64,000 nt of DNA from Actinomycetota bacterium (GTDB taxonomy: Bacteria; Actinomycetota; Acidimicrobiia; Acidimicrobiales; Ilumatobacteraceae): assembly GCA_016213625.1 (NCBI GenBank), contig JACQZZ010000035.1, forward strand, positions 62,001 through 126,000. The letters are read 5' to 3'. The notes beneath the pieces were generated by a model. It was given only the letters and a program-made list of their open reading frames with translations. It was not told the DNA's origin and searched no databases. Below, piece by piece: positions 44,419-53,194 of this stretch (positions within the stretch are counted from its first letter, which is position 1; every line of letters starts with the position of its first letter). A program made the translations under genes and the position numbers.

Positions 44419-45540
44419 CTATTTCGGCGATGGCGGTGCTTCTCGCCGCTTGGCCATCCAGATGGCCATGAGGAGCACCTGGTAGACGGCGGCGACTAGG
44501 GCGAGTCCGATGGCGCCGAGCGACACGCGTACAGGGTCGACCATCGCGACGACGAGCATCACCGCGAACGCCACCGTCACTAGTGCCGAGATGCTCTCCA
44601 GCGTCAACTGCGCCCATCTCCATGGCGCGCGATTGCGCAGGGGCTGTAGGAACAGGCCAGGGAGGCTGCTCCTGCCGATCGCCACGATCGCTGTGCGCGA
44701 GAGTGCCCGCCGGATCTGCCGCGGAAGGCTGCGTACCAGGACGACTGCGACCACGGCGAGCGCGAGGAGTAGGCCGACTGGCCACAGTTGAACGTGCCGG
44801 TGTTGTTCGGCGACCACGGCGACGATCGTGAGCGCGAGCAAGACCACCGAATAGACCTGGACTTGGGCCAGTAGGGCTGTCCGCTCGAGGTTCGACACCG
44901 GCAACTGCTGCGGGTTGAGCGAGACGGATCGACCGAAGTGGAACAAAGCTCCGACGTCACTCGCTCGTTGGGAACAGACCACGCCGAGGTTGTTGTGCGC
45001 AGTCCACGAACTCGGATCGAGCTGCCGTGCTCGCGTGAACGACGCACGGGCCGCCCGCATATCGTGGAATCGGAGTGCCACGAGTCCCGCGCTCTCATGC
45101 GTGGCGGGGTCGTTCGGTGCGAGGCGGACAGCCTCGCGGGCAGCTTTCGTAGCCCCTTCCTCGAGGCCCAATTTCGAGCAGATACCCGCTAGGTGCGTCA
45201 GGTTCAAGACCTCGTTCGGGGCCACCTCGACGGCTCTCCTCGCGGTCGTCAACGCGCCGGCTCGCGCTCCGATTCGCAGTTGGTACTCGGCGCTGAGTCG
45301 GAGGGCCATGGCACTGTCGGGTTTGAGCTCGAGTGCTTGCACGATCGCGCCATAGGCGTCGGACACCTGATCGAGAATGAGATGGCAGTGCGCCTTGACG
45401 CACCAGGCTCCGACGTGCCGCGGGTCAGCCGCCAGCGCGGTGTGACACGCCTCGAGGGCGTCCTTCGTTCGTCCGAGCTCGAGGTATCGCGAAGCGACCT
45501 GCACCGAGCTCGCAGCCTGGATTCGACCACGATCGTTCAA
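44419..45540 (-). CDS. TPR-repeat protein with C-terminal membrane segments
   Basis: A 373-residue protein. Residues 1-190 contain about five tetratricopeptide repeats (for example RYLELGRTKDALEACHTALAADP and LVALRFHDMRAARASFTRARQLDP). The C-terminal half has four hydrophobic segments in two pairs (VVLLALTIVAVVAE, VGLLLALAVVAVVLV, then ITALVTVAFAVMLVV-like and ALVAAVYQVLLMAIW), placing the repeats in the cytoplasm or at the membrane face. TTG at 45540 overlaps the stop of the AAA+ gene (TTGA); a GTG at 45504 is the alternative. It is probably a membrane platform for the AAA+ protein; no closer family recognised. Confidence 0.7.
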   Translation of the reverse strand: MNDRGRIQAASSVQVASRYLELGRTKDALEACHTALAADPRHVGAWCVKAHCHLILDQVSDAYGAIVQALELKPDSAMALRLSAEYQLRIGARAGALTTARRAVEVAPNEVLNLTHLAGICSKLGLEEGATKAAREAVRLAPNDPATHESAGLVALRFHDMRAARASFTRARQLDPSSWTAHNNLGVVCSQRASDVGALFHFGRSVSLNPQQLPVSNLERTALLAQVQVYSVVLLALTIVAVVAEQHRHVQLWPVGLLLALAVVAVVLVRSLPRQIRRALSRTAIVAIGRSSLPGLFLQPLRNRAPWRWAQLTLESISALVTVAFAVMLVVAMVDPVRVSLGAIGLALVAAVYQVLLMAIWMAKRREAPPSPK

Positions 45541-46796
45541 CGACGTCCCAGCCGCCTCAGGTGTGCCCCGAGTTCGTCGTAGTCGCCGGACGAGTTTGCG
45601 TAGGTGGCGTAGTTGCGGGCAGTGTCGAACCAGGCGTCGAGGCTCGGCTTCACTGCGGCCAGTGCTCGCTCGAGGTGTTGCTGCGTCACCGGTTGGAGCT
45701 CGCCGGTGCGGAACGCCTCGGACATCGCGCCTTCGACGGCGTCGTCGCACACGAGCTTCAGGTCGGCACCCGAGTAGCCATCGGCGGCTTTCGCGATCTT
45801 GTCGAGGTTCAATCGCTCGACGGGTCGACCACGCAGGTGCAGTTCGAGGATCGCCTTTCGTGCGTCGTGATCGGGCGGGAGCACCAGCACCGTTCGATCG
45901 AAACGTCCGGGTCGACGCAGAGCTGGGTCGACGTCCCACGGCTGGTTGGTCGCAGCGAGAATGAAAAGACCCTCGTTGCTCGCGCCGATGCCGTCCAGTT
46001 CGGACAGCATCACCGCAACGACGTTGTGCAGAGTGCCCCCTTGTTGTCGCACTCGGGCCATGCCGAGCGCGTCCACCTCGTCGAAGAACAGAACACTTGG
46101 CCGGAGCCGCCGCGCTTCCTCGAACACCTCGTGGAGGTTTCGTTCACTCTCTCCGTAGAACGCGCTGATGATGTCGTGGATTGCTACCGGCAGGAAGTTC
46201 GCTCCGAGTTCCCCGGCGATTGCTCGGGCGAGGAACGTCTTGCCGCAGCCAGGCGGTCCCCACAGAAGAAGGCCGCCGCGAACGGTCTTCCCGTACGCGA
46301 TCTGGAGATCGGGACGCTGCAACGGCTCGAGGAAGGATGACCGAATGCGACGCTTGACACTGTCGAGGCCCGCGACGTCGGCGAGTCGCACGAATTCCTG
46401 ATCATGCTGTCGCTGGACATCGCGCACGAATTGGTCGACGGGATCGCCGAACACGTCGAGTGGTTCCGCGGATGGGGCCGCCGCGGCTGCCCGCTCTGCC
46501 AACGGCTGCGGGCGAGTGTCGACCGGTGTTGCCAGCGGCGACATGGCGTCTGCCAGCATGCGTGTGGTCGCGGCTCGTCCAGGTTGCCCCGCCGCGTCGC
46601 ACACATCGGCGACCAGACGAAGTACCGCGGGATCGTTCGGTGCCTCCTGCAGCAGCGTGTCGCAATGTGTGAGCGCCGACTCAGCGTCGCCACCATCGAG
46701 CAGCGTCCGCACGAGATGAGTCCGTACGAGGGTCGCCGACGGTTGCGCACGCAGCACCTGTTCCAACGCTTCGACGATGTCGCGGTCCGCGGCCAC
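45537..46796 (-). CDS. AAA+ ATPase with N-terminal TPR-like region
   Basis: A 419-residue protein. Residues 1-85 form two TPR-like helical hairpins; about 130-400 is a classical AAA module of the Cdc48/FtsH/katanin type with Walker A GPPGCGKT (near 180-187), Walker B VLFFDEVDA, the pore-loop-like FYGESERN and the second region of homology ending in RRPGRFDR (two arginine fingers). It likely forms a hexameric unfoldase or remodeller. The TPR-membrane gene overlaps its stop. GTG start, with TAGAGT 6 bases upstream. Together they form a two-gene module between two copies of a direct repeat. Confidence 0.83.
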   Translation of the reverse strand: MAADRDIVEALEQVLRAQPSATLVRTHLVRTLLDGGDAESALTHCDTLLQEAPNDPAVLRLVADVCDAAGQPGRAATTRMLADAMSPLATPVDTRPQPLAERAAAAAPSAEPLDVFGDPVDQFVRDVQRQHDQEFVRLADVAGLDSVKRRIRSSFLEPLQRPDLQIAYGKTVRGGLLLWGPPGCGKTFLARAIAGELGANFLPVAIHDIISAFYGESERNLHEVFEEARRLRPSVLFFDEVDALGMARVRQQGGTLHNVVAVMLSELDGIGASNEGLFILAATNQPWDVDPALRRPGRFDRTVLVLPPDHDARKAILELHLRGRPVERLNLDKIAKAADGYSGADLKLVCDDAVEGAMSEAFRTGELQPVTQQHLERALAAVKPSLDAWFDTARNYATYANSSGDYDELGAHLRRLGRR

Positions 46797-46802
46797 GCAG
46801 GC

Positions 46803-46808
46803 ACTCTA
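46803..46808 (-). promoter_or_regulatory. -10-like TAGAGT of AAA+ gene, overlapping a stop codon
   Basis: TAGAGT ends 6 bases before the GTG at 46796 and begins with the TAG stop of the small upstream ORF. Confidence 0.45.
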
Positions 46809-47051
46809 GGTCGAATGGGGGTGTGTCGGGCGACCCACACGCGAGTCGAATGAGTCGTTCGTGTCCGCTGATCGAGTGATCACGTCGTGGATGCTCAGAA
46901 ACCAGAAGTCGAGCGGCGGTACCGCGGCGCCCGGCACCTTCGCGCCGTCGGCGTCGATGCGCAGCGCCACCATCGCAAGATGGTTGGGGTCAGCGGCGAA
47001 CTCCTCCGTCTCGACTTCGTCCATGGCCCGCGCGATCAGCGGCATGCGCAT
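46806..47051 (-). CDS. Hypothetical small protein
   Basis: An 81-residue frame with protein-like composition in its middle (LAMVALRIDADGAKVPGAAVPPLDFWFLSIHDVI) and no membrane segment or recognisable motif. Its start codon lies within the direct-repeat copy B, so its N terminus may be accidental; a GAGGAA sits 12 bases upstream of the first ATG, and another ATG is at 47045. Position directly upstream of the AAA+ gene on the same strand would allow co-transcription. Real gene status is uncertain. Confidence 0.42.
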   Translation of the reverse strand: MRMPLIARAMDEVETEEFAADPNHLAMVALRIDADGAKVPGAAVPPLDFWFLSIHDVITRSADTNDSFDSRVGRPTHPHST

Positions 47052-47059
47052 CGAGTGAC
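47040..47059 (+). repeat. Direct repeat, copy B (remnant of acyl-CoA dehydrogenase 3' end)
   Basis: Identical over 20 bases to 44361-44380. Read in the plus direction, the preceding codons give ARAISGMRIE then stop, exactly the C terminus of the acyl-CoA dehydrogenase, although the rest of that gene is absent here. Confidence 0.75.
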
Positions 47060-47067
47060 GCGATTCC

Positions 47068-47547
47068 TCACGCCTTCGTCTTGAGTGCGTTCCAACCGAT
47101 GAGCACAGCCATCACCGCTGCGGAGCCCAGGCCGTACCAGAGCAGGTCGATGGCCTCGCCGCCCTTGGCCAGTTTCTCCAGGAACTTGATCCCGATCACC
47201 AGCACGATGACGTCGACGATCTTCGCCTTCAAGTCCGACAGGTTGCGGATGACCAGCCAGTCGGGGAGCTGCACGTCGCCGATGAACAACTCGTAGAGCC
47301 CGATTGCGGTGATCAGGAGCACGGTGCCGACGAGGTAGAGGTCGAGCACCTGCAGCAGCTCCACCACGGTGTCGTCCTGCTGCCACGCCTCGGTACGAAT
47401 CAGATCGTCGACGAACTCGACCGTGATGGCGATGGCCCAGCCGAACGTGGCGATGGCCTGCACGCCGATGCCCACCACGGCGATGATCACGAGGTAACGG
47501 AGTTTCCCCAGCAGCGGCGCCATCGGGCTGGAGAGTAGTGCAGACAT
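47068..47547 (-). CDS. YqhA/UPF0114-family membrane protein
   Basis: A 159-residue integral membrane protein with about three or four hydrophobic segments (YLVIIAVVGIGVQAIATFGWAI, LYLVGTVLLITAIGLYELFIG, IVDVIVLVIGIKFLEKL, YGLGSAAVMAVLIGW). The GLYELFIG and LPDWLVIRNLSDLKAK segments are characteristic of YqhA/UPF0114. Function unknown. ATG at 47547. Its stop lies 8 bases beyond direct-repeat copy B, i.e. at the edge of the inserted TPR/AAA+ segment. Confidence 0.82.
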   Translation of the reverse strand: MSALLSSPMAPLLGKLRYLVIIAVVGIGVQAIATFGWAIAITVEFVDDLIRTEAWQQDDTVVELLQVLDLYLVGTVLLITAIGLYELFIGDVQLPDWLVIRNLSDLKAKIVDVIVLVIGIKFLEKLAKGGEAIDLLWYGLGSAAVMAVLIGWNALKTKA

Positions 47548-47611
47548 CTTCGAGAGGTGGGCCAGTGCCTGCCGGTGCGCCTCGTTCCCTGACGCCGTTC
47601 GGCATCACCAC

Positions 47612-47617
47612 TACGGT
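47612..47617 (+). promoter_or_regulatory. -10-like TACGGT of YfhO-like gene
   Basis: TACGGT ends 6 bases before the GTG at 47624; no Shine-Dalgarno sequence. Confidence 0.45.
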
Positions 47618-47623
47618 GTCGCC

Positions 47624-49960
47624 GTGGACGACGAGGCGGAGGTCGACGACGCAGTCGAACCGGAGGTCATCGAGCCCGCACCGGTGTCGTCAACGCGACG
47701 GCTGGCGCTCGGGCTGTTCGTCACGCTGACGGTCGCCACCTTGCCGTACGTCGAGGTGCTGCGCGGCACGCGCTCGGCGATGTACGGCGACGTGAACGAT
47801 CTGCACGTGCCGCTCTATCTGGCGGCGTGGCGCAACATCGGCAACGGCAACCTTCCGTTCTGGTCGCACGGCACCTTCGCCGGCCAGAACCTGGCGGGGT
47901 CCGGACAGTCGGCGATGTTCTACCCCGTGAACGTGCTGTTCGGTTGGTTCGAGCCGGTCACCGCCTATCGCTGGTGGTTGTTGCTCCACGTGTGGATTGC
48001 CGCCTCGGGTGCATTCCTGTGGGCATGGTGGAGGTGGCGGTCCGTGGTCGGTGCCACCGTCGCCGGCTTCGCCTATGCGTTGAACGGCTTCATCGTGCTC
48101 CACATCGTGCACATGCCGTTCGTCGCGGCGGCGGCGTGGATCCCCTTCGTGTTCCTCGGCGCGGAGTTGTTGATCGAGCGCTGGACGCTGCCGCGCGTCG
48201 CCCTGTGCGCGGGAACGATCGCGGCGGTGTCCGTGTCCGGACACGGACAGGGTCTGTGGCTCACGCTGGTGGGTGTCTCTCTGCTGGTCGTCGCCCAGTT
48301 GGTGCGCAGCGGGCGCGGCGTGTGGCCATGGGCGCGCGTCGGCGGCGCGATGGCCATCGGAGTGTGTCTCGGTGCCGTACAGACCCTGCCGCAGTACCTG
48401 TTCAGCCGCACCAGCGCGCGAGCGACGCTCGACGCCGAGGGGGCGTTCGAGTTGGCGTCGAAGCCGCGCCATCTGCTCACGCTGGTGAGGCCGCACCTGA
48501 TGGGTGGTGGGTCGGACATCCCCGGCATGTCGGGCGAGTGGACCGGCGGCGACATCTACCACGAGGTGGCGAACTACGCGGGTGTCTCGGTGGTGCTGCT
48601 GGCGTGCATCGGTGTCGCCCGGCATTGGCGCGACCGGCGGGTGATCGGGATGGTGATCATCAGCGTCGTCGCCCTCGTCACCGCCGTCGCCGACGCCACG
48701 CCATTCGGTCGCGTGGTGTTCGCGGTGGTGCCCATGGCCGGCACCTTCCGCGGGTGGGGTCGCAACCTGGTGTTGCTGAACGCGGCCGTCGCGTGCCTGG
48801 CGGCGTTGGGTGTCCGCGAGGCGATGACGCTGTCGCGACAGGCGCTGGGCCGTGTGGTGGTGGTCGTGTCGGTGGCGGCGTTGGCCATGCGTCTGCTCCC
48901 GCTGGTGACCGACCTGGACGGCACGATCGCCCCCGGTGGCGCGGTGGCGGCTGTCGGAATCCCGATGGTGCTGCTGTTCGCCACACTCGGCGCTGTGGCC
49001 CTCGCCGTGTGGCGACCCACGATCGGCGCGATCGCACTGGTCGTGGTCTGTGCGCTCGACATGGTCTCCTTCACGGTCGCATCACCGTGGCGCACCGAGG
49101 GACGGAGCGCGGAGTATCTCGACGCGTTCTATGGCGACCCGGAGCCGGTGTTCGGCAACCCGGCAGATGAGCCCGGCGGTGTGGATCGGTGGGTGAGCGA
49201 CACGTACGTGTTCCGAATGGTGTCGTTGGTGAAGGACATCCAGGGCATCAACGGGTACGACTCGCTCTTCCAGAAGGAGTTCTCGGAGACGGCGGCCGAC
49301 TTCGCCTTCGACGGCTACCCGCGCCGCGGTGACTTCTGGGAGCCCGGGTGGTTGTCGGATGTGTTGCGCGTGACCACGCTCGTCGCCACCCCAGAGGTGG
49401 AGCCCACCGACGATGCGTGGGTGCGCGAACAGGAGGTCGAGGGCACCGACTTCGTGCGTTGGACTCGCGCACCGCGACTCGACGAGGCGTATCTGGTGGG
49501 CGACGTGCGGGTTGCCACGCTCGACGAGATCCGCGATCGGTTGCGTGCCGACGACACCGATCTGGTCACCACGGCCTGGGTGGAGGACGATCGAATCGGC
49601 GAGCTCGATCGGCCCGGCTCCGTCGGCACGGCGTCGGGTTCGATGGACGAAGCCGGTCGTGGCATCTACACCGTCGACGCCTCGAGCGACGCCCTGCTCG
49701 TCGTCGCGTACGGATGGTTGAAGGGGTGGGAAGCCACGGTCGACGGCGAGGACGTCCCCGTCGTGCGCACGAATGGGTTGGTGCTCGGCGTCCCGGTACC
49801 GGCGGGTCGTCACGTCGTCCGGTTCCGCTTCGAGCCTCCGGGCCTCCGGGTGGGCCTGCTGCTCGCGGCGCTCGGGTTGCTCGCCGCCGTCACCCCATCG
49901 GTGGTGCGGGTGTGGCGCCGGCGTCGCTCCGGCCACGAGGCCGATCCGGTCGACGCCTAA
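47624..49960 (+). CDS. YfhO-like multi-spanning membrane protein
   Basis: A 778-residue protein with about twelve hydrophobic segments in the first 490 residues and one more near the C terminus (LLLAALGLLAAVTPSVV), around a soluble domain of some 240 residues. The early loop DVNDLHVPLYLAAW with FWSHGTFAGQNL resembles the GT-C-type YfhO family, whose members act on lipid-linked sugars, for example in glycosylating teichoic acids. The conserved Asp in GDVNDLH would be the catalytic candidate. Role here unknown. Its TAA stop is shared with the promoter-like hexamer of the next gene. Confidence 0.78.
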   Translation: MDDEAEVDDAVEPEVIEPAPVSSTRRLALGLFVTLTVATLPYVEVLRGTRSAMYGDVNDLHVPLYLAAWRNIGNGNLPFWSHGTFAGQNLAGSGQSAMFYPVNVLFGWFEPVTAYRWWLLLHVWIAASGAFLWAWWRWRSVVGATVAGFAYALNGFIVLHIVHMPFVAAAAWIPFVFLGAELLIERWTLPRVALCAGTIAAVSVSGHGQGLWLTLVGVSLLVVAQLVRSGRGVWPWARVGGAMAIGVCLGAVQTLPQYLFSRTSARATLDAEGAFELASKPRHLLTLVRPHLMGGGSDIPGMSGEWTGGDIYHEVANYAGVSVVLLACIGVARHWRDRRVIGMVIISVVALVTAVADATPFGRVVFAVVPMAGTFRGWGRNLVLLNAAVACLAALGVREAMTLSRQALGRVVVVVSVAALAMRLLPLVTDLDGTIAPGGAVAAVGIPMVLLFATLGAVALAVWRPTIGAIALVVVCALDMVSFTVASPWRTEGRSAEYLDAFYGDPEPVFGNPADEPGGVDRWVSDTYVFRMVSLVKDIQGINGYDSLFQKEFSETAADFAFDGYPRRGDFWEPGWLSDVLRVTTLVATPEVEPTDDAWVREQEVEGTDFVRWTRAPRLDEAYLVGDVRVATLDEIRDRLRADDTDLVTTAWVEDDRIGELDRPGSVGTASGSMDEAGRGIYTVDASSDALLVVAYGWLKGWEATVDGEDVPVVRTNGLVLGVPVPAGRHVVRFRFEPPGLRVGLLLAALGLLAAVTPSVVRVWRRRRSGHEADPVDA

Positions 49961-49963
49961 CGT
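49958..49963 (+). promoter_or_regulatory. -10-like TAACGT overlapping the YfhO-like stop codon
   Basis: TAACGT begins with the TAA stop of the preceding gene and ends 7 bases before the ATG at 49971. Confidence 0.45.
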
Positions 49964-49970
49964 CCGCACC

Positions 49971-50483
49971 ATGCCCAAGCTCACCGACGCCGAAGTCCAG
50001 ACCTTCCTGCACGAGCCAGGTCACCTGGCGCGCATCGGCACCGTCGACGCCGATGGCATGCCCAGAGTGCTGCCGCTGTGGTTCATCGTGGAGGGCGACG
50101 ACCTGTTGTTCACGCCCCGCTCGCCGGCCATCATCTGGCAGAACATCCAGCGCGACCCGCGAGCGGGCATCTCGATCGACGAGGACGCCACCCCGTGGCG
50201 CAAGGTGTCGGTACAGGGGCGCGTGCACGTGCTGCACCAGCCCGGCGACGACGACGCGTGGCGCGACATCTATCGACGGATCGCCAAGCGGTACGTGCCG
50301 GCCGACGCTGCCGACGCGTACGTCGACGGCACCGACGACCAACCTCGTGCGCTCTGCTCGGTGTGGCTCGCCGACCCGTCCACCAAGGTCGTCACCTGGC
50401 GGATGCCGGTGCGTGGCGAAGACGGTCGCGGGGTGTGGGCGAAGCGCTACTACCTCCCGGGCACGAAGTGGGCGAGCGAGTGA
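49971..50483 (+). CDS. Pyridoxamine-5'-phosphate-oxidase-fold (F420/FMN) protein
   Basis: A 170-residue split-barrel protein: LARIGTVDADGMPRVLPLWFIVEGDDLLF then NIQRDPRAGISIDEDATPWRKVSVQGRV are the typical strands that bind a flavin or coenzyme F420 phosphate in PPOX-type oxidoreductases and deazaflavin reductases. In actinobacteria such proteins often reduce F420-dependent substrates or biliverdin; which cofactor is used cannot be settled by eye. ATG with TAACGT 7 bases upstream. It ends 7 bases from the convergent lipoprotein gene. Confidence 0.85.
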   Translation: MPKLTDAEVQTFLHEPGHLARIGTVDADGMPRVLPLWFIVEGDDLLFTPRSPAIIWQNIQRDPRAGISIDEDATPWRKVSVQGRVHVLHQPGDDDAWRDIYRRIAKRYVPADAADAYVDGTDDQPRALCSVWLADPSTKVVTWRMPVRGEDGRGVWAKRYYLPGTKWASE

Positions 50484-50490
50484 GAGGCGC

Positions 50491-51042
50491 TCAGCCGCCG
50501 AGCGCCGCCAGATCGATGCCGCACTCGGTGAACATGGCGAACAGGTCCTCGACCTCCGAGAACGGGTCGACGCTGTCGTCGCCGGTGATGCTCGCCGCGA
50601 ATGCCGAACGGAACTGTTCGTTGGCCGCGAACGAGTCGCCCAGACACTTCGCCTGATCGGAGGGGATCGACACGCTGGGGTCCTGGCTGAACGCCGAGGC
50701 CATCATCTCCCCGAAGTCGAAGCACTTGCCGTCGAACACGAGAGCAGCGATCGCCTGCGCCTTGGCCTCGGGCAGCTCCTCGAGCGTGAGGTCGCCGTTG
50801 GCCAGGTCGGCAGGCTCGACTCCTGCCGCCTCGAACCCATCGACCCCGACGATCGAGACCAGGTTCTCGGCCATGCACTGCGCCTGCGGCTTGGTGAGTG
50901 GCATCGACTCATCGGTCTCGAACGAACTCATCATCGAGTCGACATACGGCTGCTCGGCGGCGCTGGCGCCGCCGCTGCTGTCGTCGCCGCAGGCCACCAA
51001 GCCCACCATCGCCACACCCAACAGCACCTTTGCGATCCGCAT
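50491..51042 (-). CDS. Small lipoprotein of unknown function
   Basis: A 183-residue protein with a lipoprotein signal peptide ending in the lipobox LVAC (Cys 18) and a short Gly/Ser linker. The mature part is acidic and helical with four Cys residues (QCMAEN, GKCFDF, AKCLGDSF, TECGID) that look like two similar units of about 70 residues, each with C-x-(EN or DS) near a helix start. I do not recognise the family. ATG at 51042 is supported by AAGGAG six bases upstream. Expected at the outer face of the membrane. Confidence 0.75.
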   Translation of the reverse strand: MRIAKVLLGVAMVGLVACGDDSSGGASAAEQPYVDSMMSSFETDESMPLTKPQAQCMAENLVSIVGVDGFEAAGVEPADLANGDLTLEELPEAKAQAIAALVFDGKCFDFGEMMASAFSQDPSVSIPSDQAKCLGDSFAANEQFRSAFAASITGDDSVDPFSEVEDLFAMFTECGIDLAALGG

Positions 51043-51160
51043 GGCGGACTCCTTCCGCTGGCACCACGGTGAACTGTTCACCACCATCAGCGTAGGAGCA
51101 CTCGCCGACGGTGGTCAGGGGCGTAGGTCCCTGCCGCTGACCAGGAATGGAAGCGGGTCG

Positions 51161-51457
51161 CTACAGGTCTGCCACCTGCAACGTCACGTCCACGATGGCG
51201 CCCTCCTGCAGGCCTTCCGCCACGCGCACGGCCTTCTTCACGGGAAGGACATACGACTCCGCCTTCGAGTCGGGGAACAGCGACGTGCTCCACGTGGTGC
51301 CGCCCACGGTGACGTGCACGCGCACCGAGCCGAACCCTCGCTGGACCGTGGTGGTCCGTTCGTCGATCTCGTCGGCCTGCTCGAACGGCAGCGTCACGAA
51401 GTGCCACGGGCTGTCGCCCTTGTACCGCCACAGCGGAGCGGAGAAGCGATAGGTCAC
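51161..51457 (-). CDS. DUF1905 domain protein
   Basis: A 98-residue protein that consists of one DUF1905 beta-barrel-like domain: APLWRYKGDSPWHFVTLP at the start and GFGSVRVHVTVGGTTWSTSLFPD in the middle. Function unknown; the domain is often fused to a bacteriocin-protection YdeI-like domain, which is absent here. GTG start with TAGTCT 6 bases upstream, whose TAG is the stop of the CopC-CopD gene. It is therefore downstream of the copper operon but may be transcribed separately. Confidence 0.83.
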   Translation of the reverse strand: MTYRFSAPLWRYKGDSPWHFVTLPFEQADEIDERTTTVQRGFGSVRVHVTVGGTTWSTSLFPDSKAESYVLPVKKAVRVAEGLQEGAIVDVTLQVADL

Positions 51458-51463
51458 CTGCGC

Positions 51464-51469
51464 AGACTA
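51464..51469 (-). promoter_or_regulatory. -10-like TAGTCT overlapping the CopC-CopD stop codon
   Basis: TAGTCT begins with the TAG stop of the upstream gene and ends 6 bases before the GTG at 51457. Confidence 0.42.
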
Positions 51470-53194
51470 TTGGGCGCTGCGGACGAACCTGGCGGCGGCG
51501 AGCACGAGCACGGCCCAACCCATCGCGAGCCAGAGGACCCATGGGCCGAGGTCCTGATCCGACACCACGGTGTGGGCTCGCGGCACGGGAGCCGCACTGA
51601 CGGCGAGTGTTCCCTGGAACGTCGGCACCGCGAGTGCGGCGCGTTCGATCGTCGCCTCGAGGCGGTAGCGGCCGGGCGAGGGGAGGCGCAGTGAGTCCCA
51701 TTCCACCACCCCGTTCTGCGGCGTTCCCGTGAGCTCGGAGACGGTCGCTCCCGATGCGTCGATCACCTTCACGGTCACGGTGCCGATGGGTCCCGGGGCA
51801 GGGCGGCGTGTGTCGAGCAGGCGCAGCTGCAGAAGGTTCGCGCCTGGCTGCGCCGGCTCGACCGAGGCACTGGCCGTGAGGTCGGCGAGGTCGGCGGTCA
51901 CCACCTGCGGAGGGACATCGACCAGCGGGGTGAACTGCTCGCCGACGGCCGGCGCCCTGCCGGTGAGGAATCCGGCCACCACCACCACGGCCAGCACGAG
52001 CACCAACTCGGCACCGAGCAGTCGCCCGTGCGGAGAACGATGTTGGGCCACGCGCTCGGCCGCCAGCAGACCGGCGACGGCCAGGAGCCCGAGCGCTGCC
52101 ACCTTCACGAGCAGCACTCGTCCGTAGTCCGTGCTGAACAGCGCCGTGATGGTCGCGACCGTTCGGCCCGCGAGCAGCAGCCCGGTCAATCCCGTGAGCG
52201 CGAGACCGATCGCCGCGCATCGACTGACCGGCTTCCACAGCCTGCCGCCGTGGTCGTCGTTGCGGCGAGTCACCAACCACGCCACGCCCACCGTGCCCAC
52301 CCACGTGCACAGCGCGCCGAGGTGTGCGGCTCGCAAGGCGAGCCCGACGAGCGCATTGCCGCCGACCCCAGCGTGTCCTCCCGTGGCAGCGGGCACCACG
52401 AACCACGCCCAGCAGGCTCCGACGACGCGCAGCAGGAAGTGCTGCGAGCGGTCGTCGGCCGCGCGTTGCAGCATCCGGCCACCGAACCAAGCGCCGATCG
52501 CGAGTTGCGAGCCGATGAGTGCTCGCCGACCAGGGTCGCTCCCGGTGAGGAGTTCGAACCAACGAATCGAACCCCAACCGACGGTGGCCGCATCCACGAG
52601 CAGCAACGCGATCCAACCGACCGCAAGGGCGATCGCCGAGTAGCGGGTGATGGTGACGACCCGAGCACGTGTGAGTGCTCCGGTGTCGGTTCGCCGGATC
52701 AGCACGAGCAGCAGTGCGGCGCCACCACCCATCAACAGGGCGATGTCGCACAGGCCGCGCAGCAGTGATGACCAGGAGGAGTCACCGATCTGTTCGGCGT
52801 CGACCGACGGCGGCGCGGCGACACCGACCCCGAAGCTGATGGAGCCGACCGTGCGGTGCAGATCGGCGGGATCCACGACGGAGAATCGGAGGATGTAGGC
52901 GCCCTTGGCGAGCGCGGGAAGCGTCACCGTGAGCACGGAGTCGTCGGCGCCCGAGCGCACCACCAGGTTGTCGCTGCGCTCTGTCCCGAGCGACAGCAGG
53001 GTGACGGTGCTCGCCTCGGCGAGCACTTCCTCGCTGAAGTCGAGCGACACCTGCGACGGCGCTCGGTCCAACACCGTGCCATCGATGGGGTCCGACGCCT
53101 CGAACGAAGCGTGGGCGAACGCGGGCGTCGCCGGCGCGAGCGCCACGAGCGCCGCGAGGGTGGCGAGGCAGACCGCTGCCCACCGGTGCTTCAC
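51467..53194 (-). CDS. CopC-CopD fusion, copper binding and transport protein
   Basis: A 575-residue protein. The signal peptide ends at PAFA so that the mature chain starts with His 28 (HASF), the N-terminal copper ligand of CopC. The CopC domain (28 to about 125) keeps a second His in DLHRTVGS. Eight hydrophobic segments of a CopD domain follow (about 145-450), then a further extracytoplasmic beta domain and a final membrane helix. It probably binds copper outside and imports it, here most likely to supply or protect the oxidases encoded upstream. GTG start overlaps the preceding stop (GTGA). Confidence 0.9.
   Translation of the reverse strand: MKHRWAAVCLATLAALVALAPATPAFAHASFEASDPIDGTVLDRAPSQVSLDFSEEVLAEASTVTLLSLGTERSDNLVVRSGADDSVLTVTLPALAKGAYILRFSVVDPADLHRTVGSISFGVGVAAPPSVDAEQIGDSSWSSLLRGLCDIALLMGGGAALLLVLIRRTDTGALTRARVVTITRYSAIALAVGWIALLLVDAATVGWGSIRWFELLTGSDPGRRALIGSQLAIGAWFGGRMLQRAADDRSQHFLLRVVGACWAWFVVPAATGGHAGVGGNALVGLALRAAHLGALCTWVGTVGVAWLVTRRNDDHGGRLWKPVSRCAAIGLALTGLTGLLLAGRTVATITALFSTDYGRVLLVKVAALGLLAVAGLLAAERVAQHRSPHGRLLGAELVLVLAVVVVAGFLTGRAPAVGEQFTPLVDVPPQVVTADLADLTASASVEPAQPGANLLQLRLLDTRRPAPGPIGTVTVKVIDASGATVSELTGTPQNGVVEWDSLRLPSPGRYRLEATIERAALAVPTFQGTLAVSAAPVPRAHTVVSDQDLGPWVLWLAMGWAVLVLAAARFVRSAQ

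Noticed and set aside
46861-47058. Short plus-strand frame ending in the acyl-CoA dehydrogenase C terminus
   Set aside because: Only the last ten or so codons resemble the dehydrogenase; treated as a repeat remnant, not a gene.
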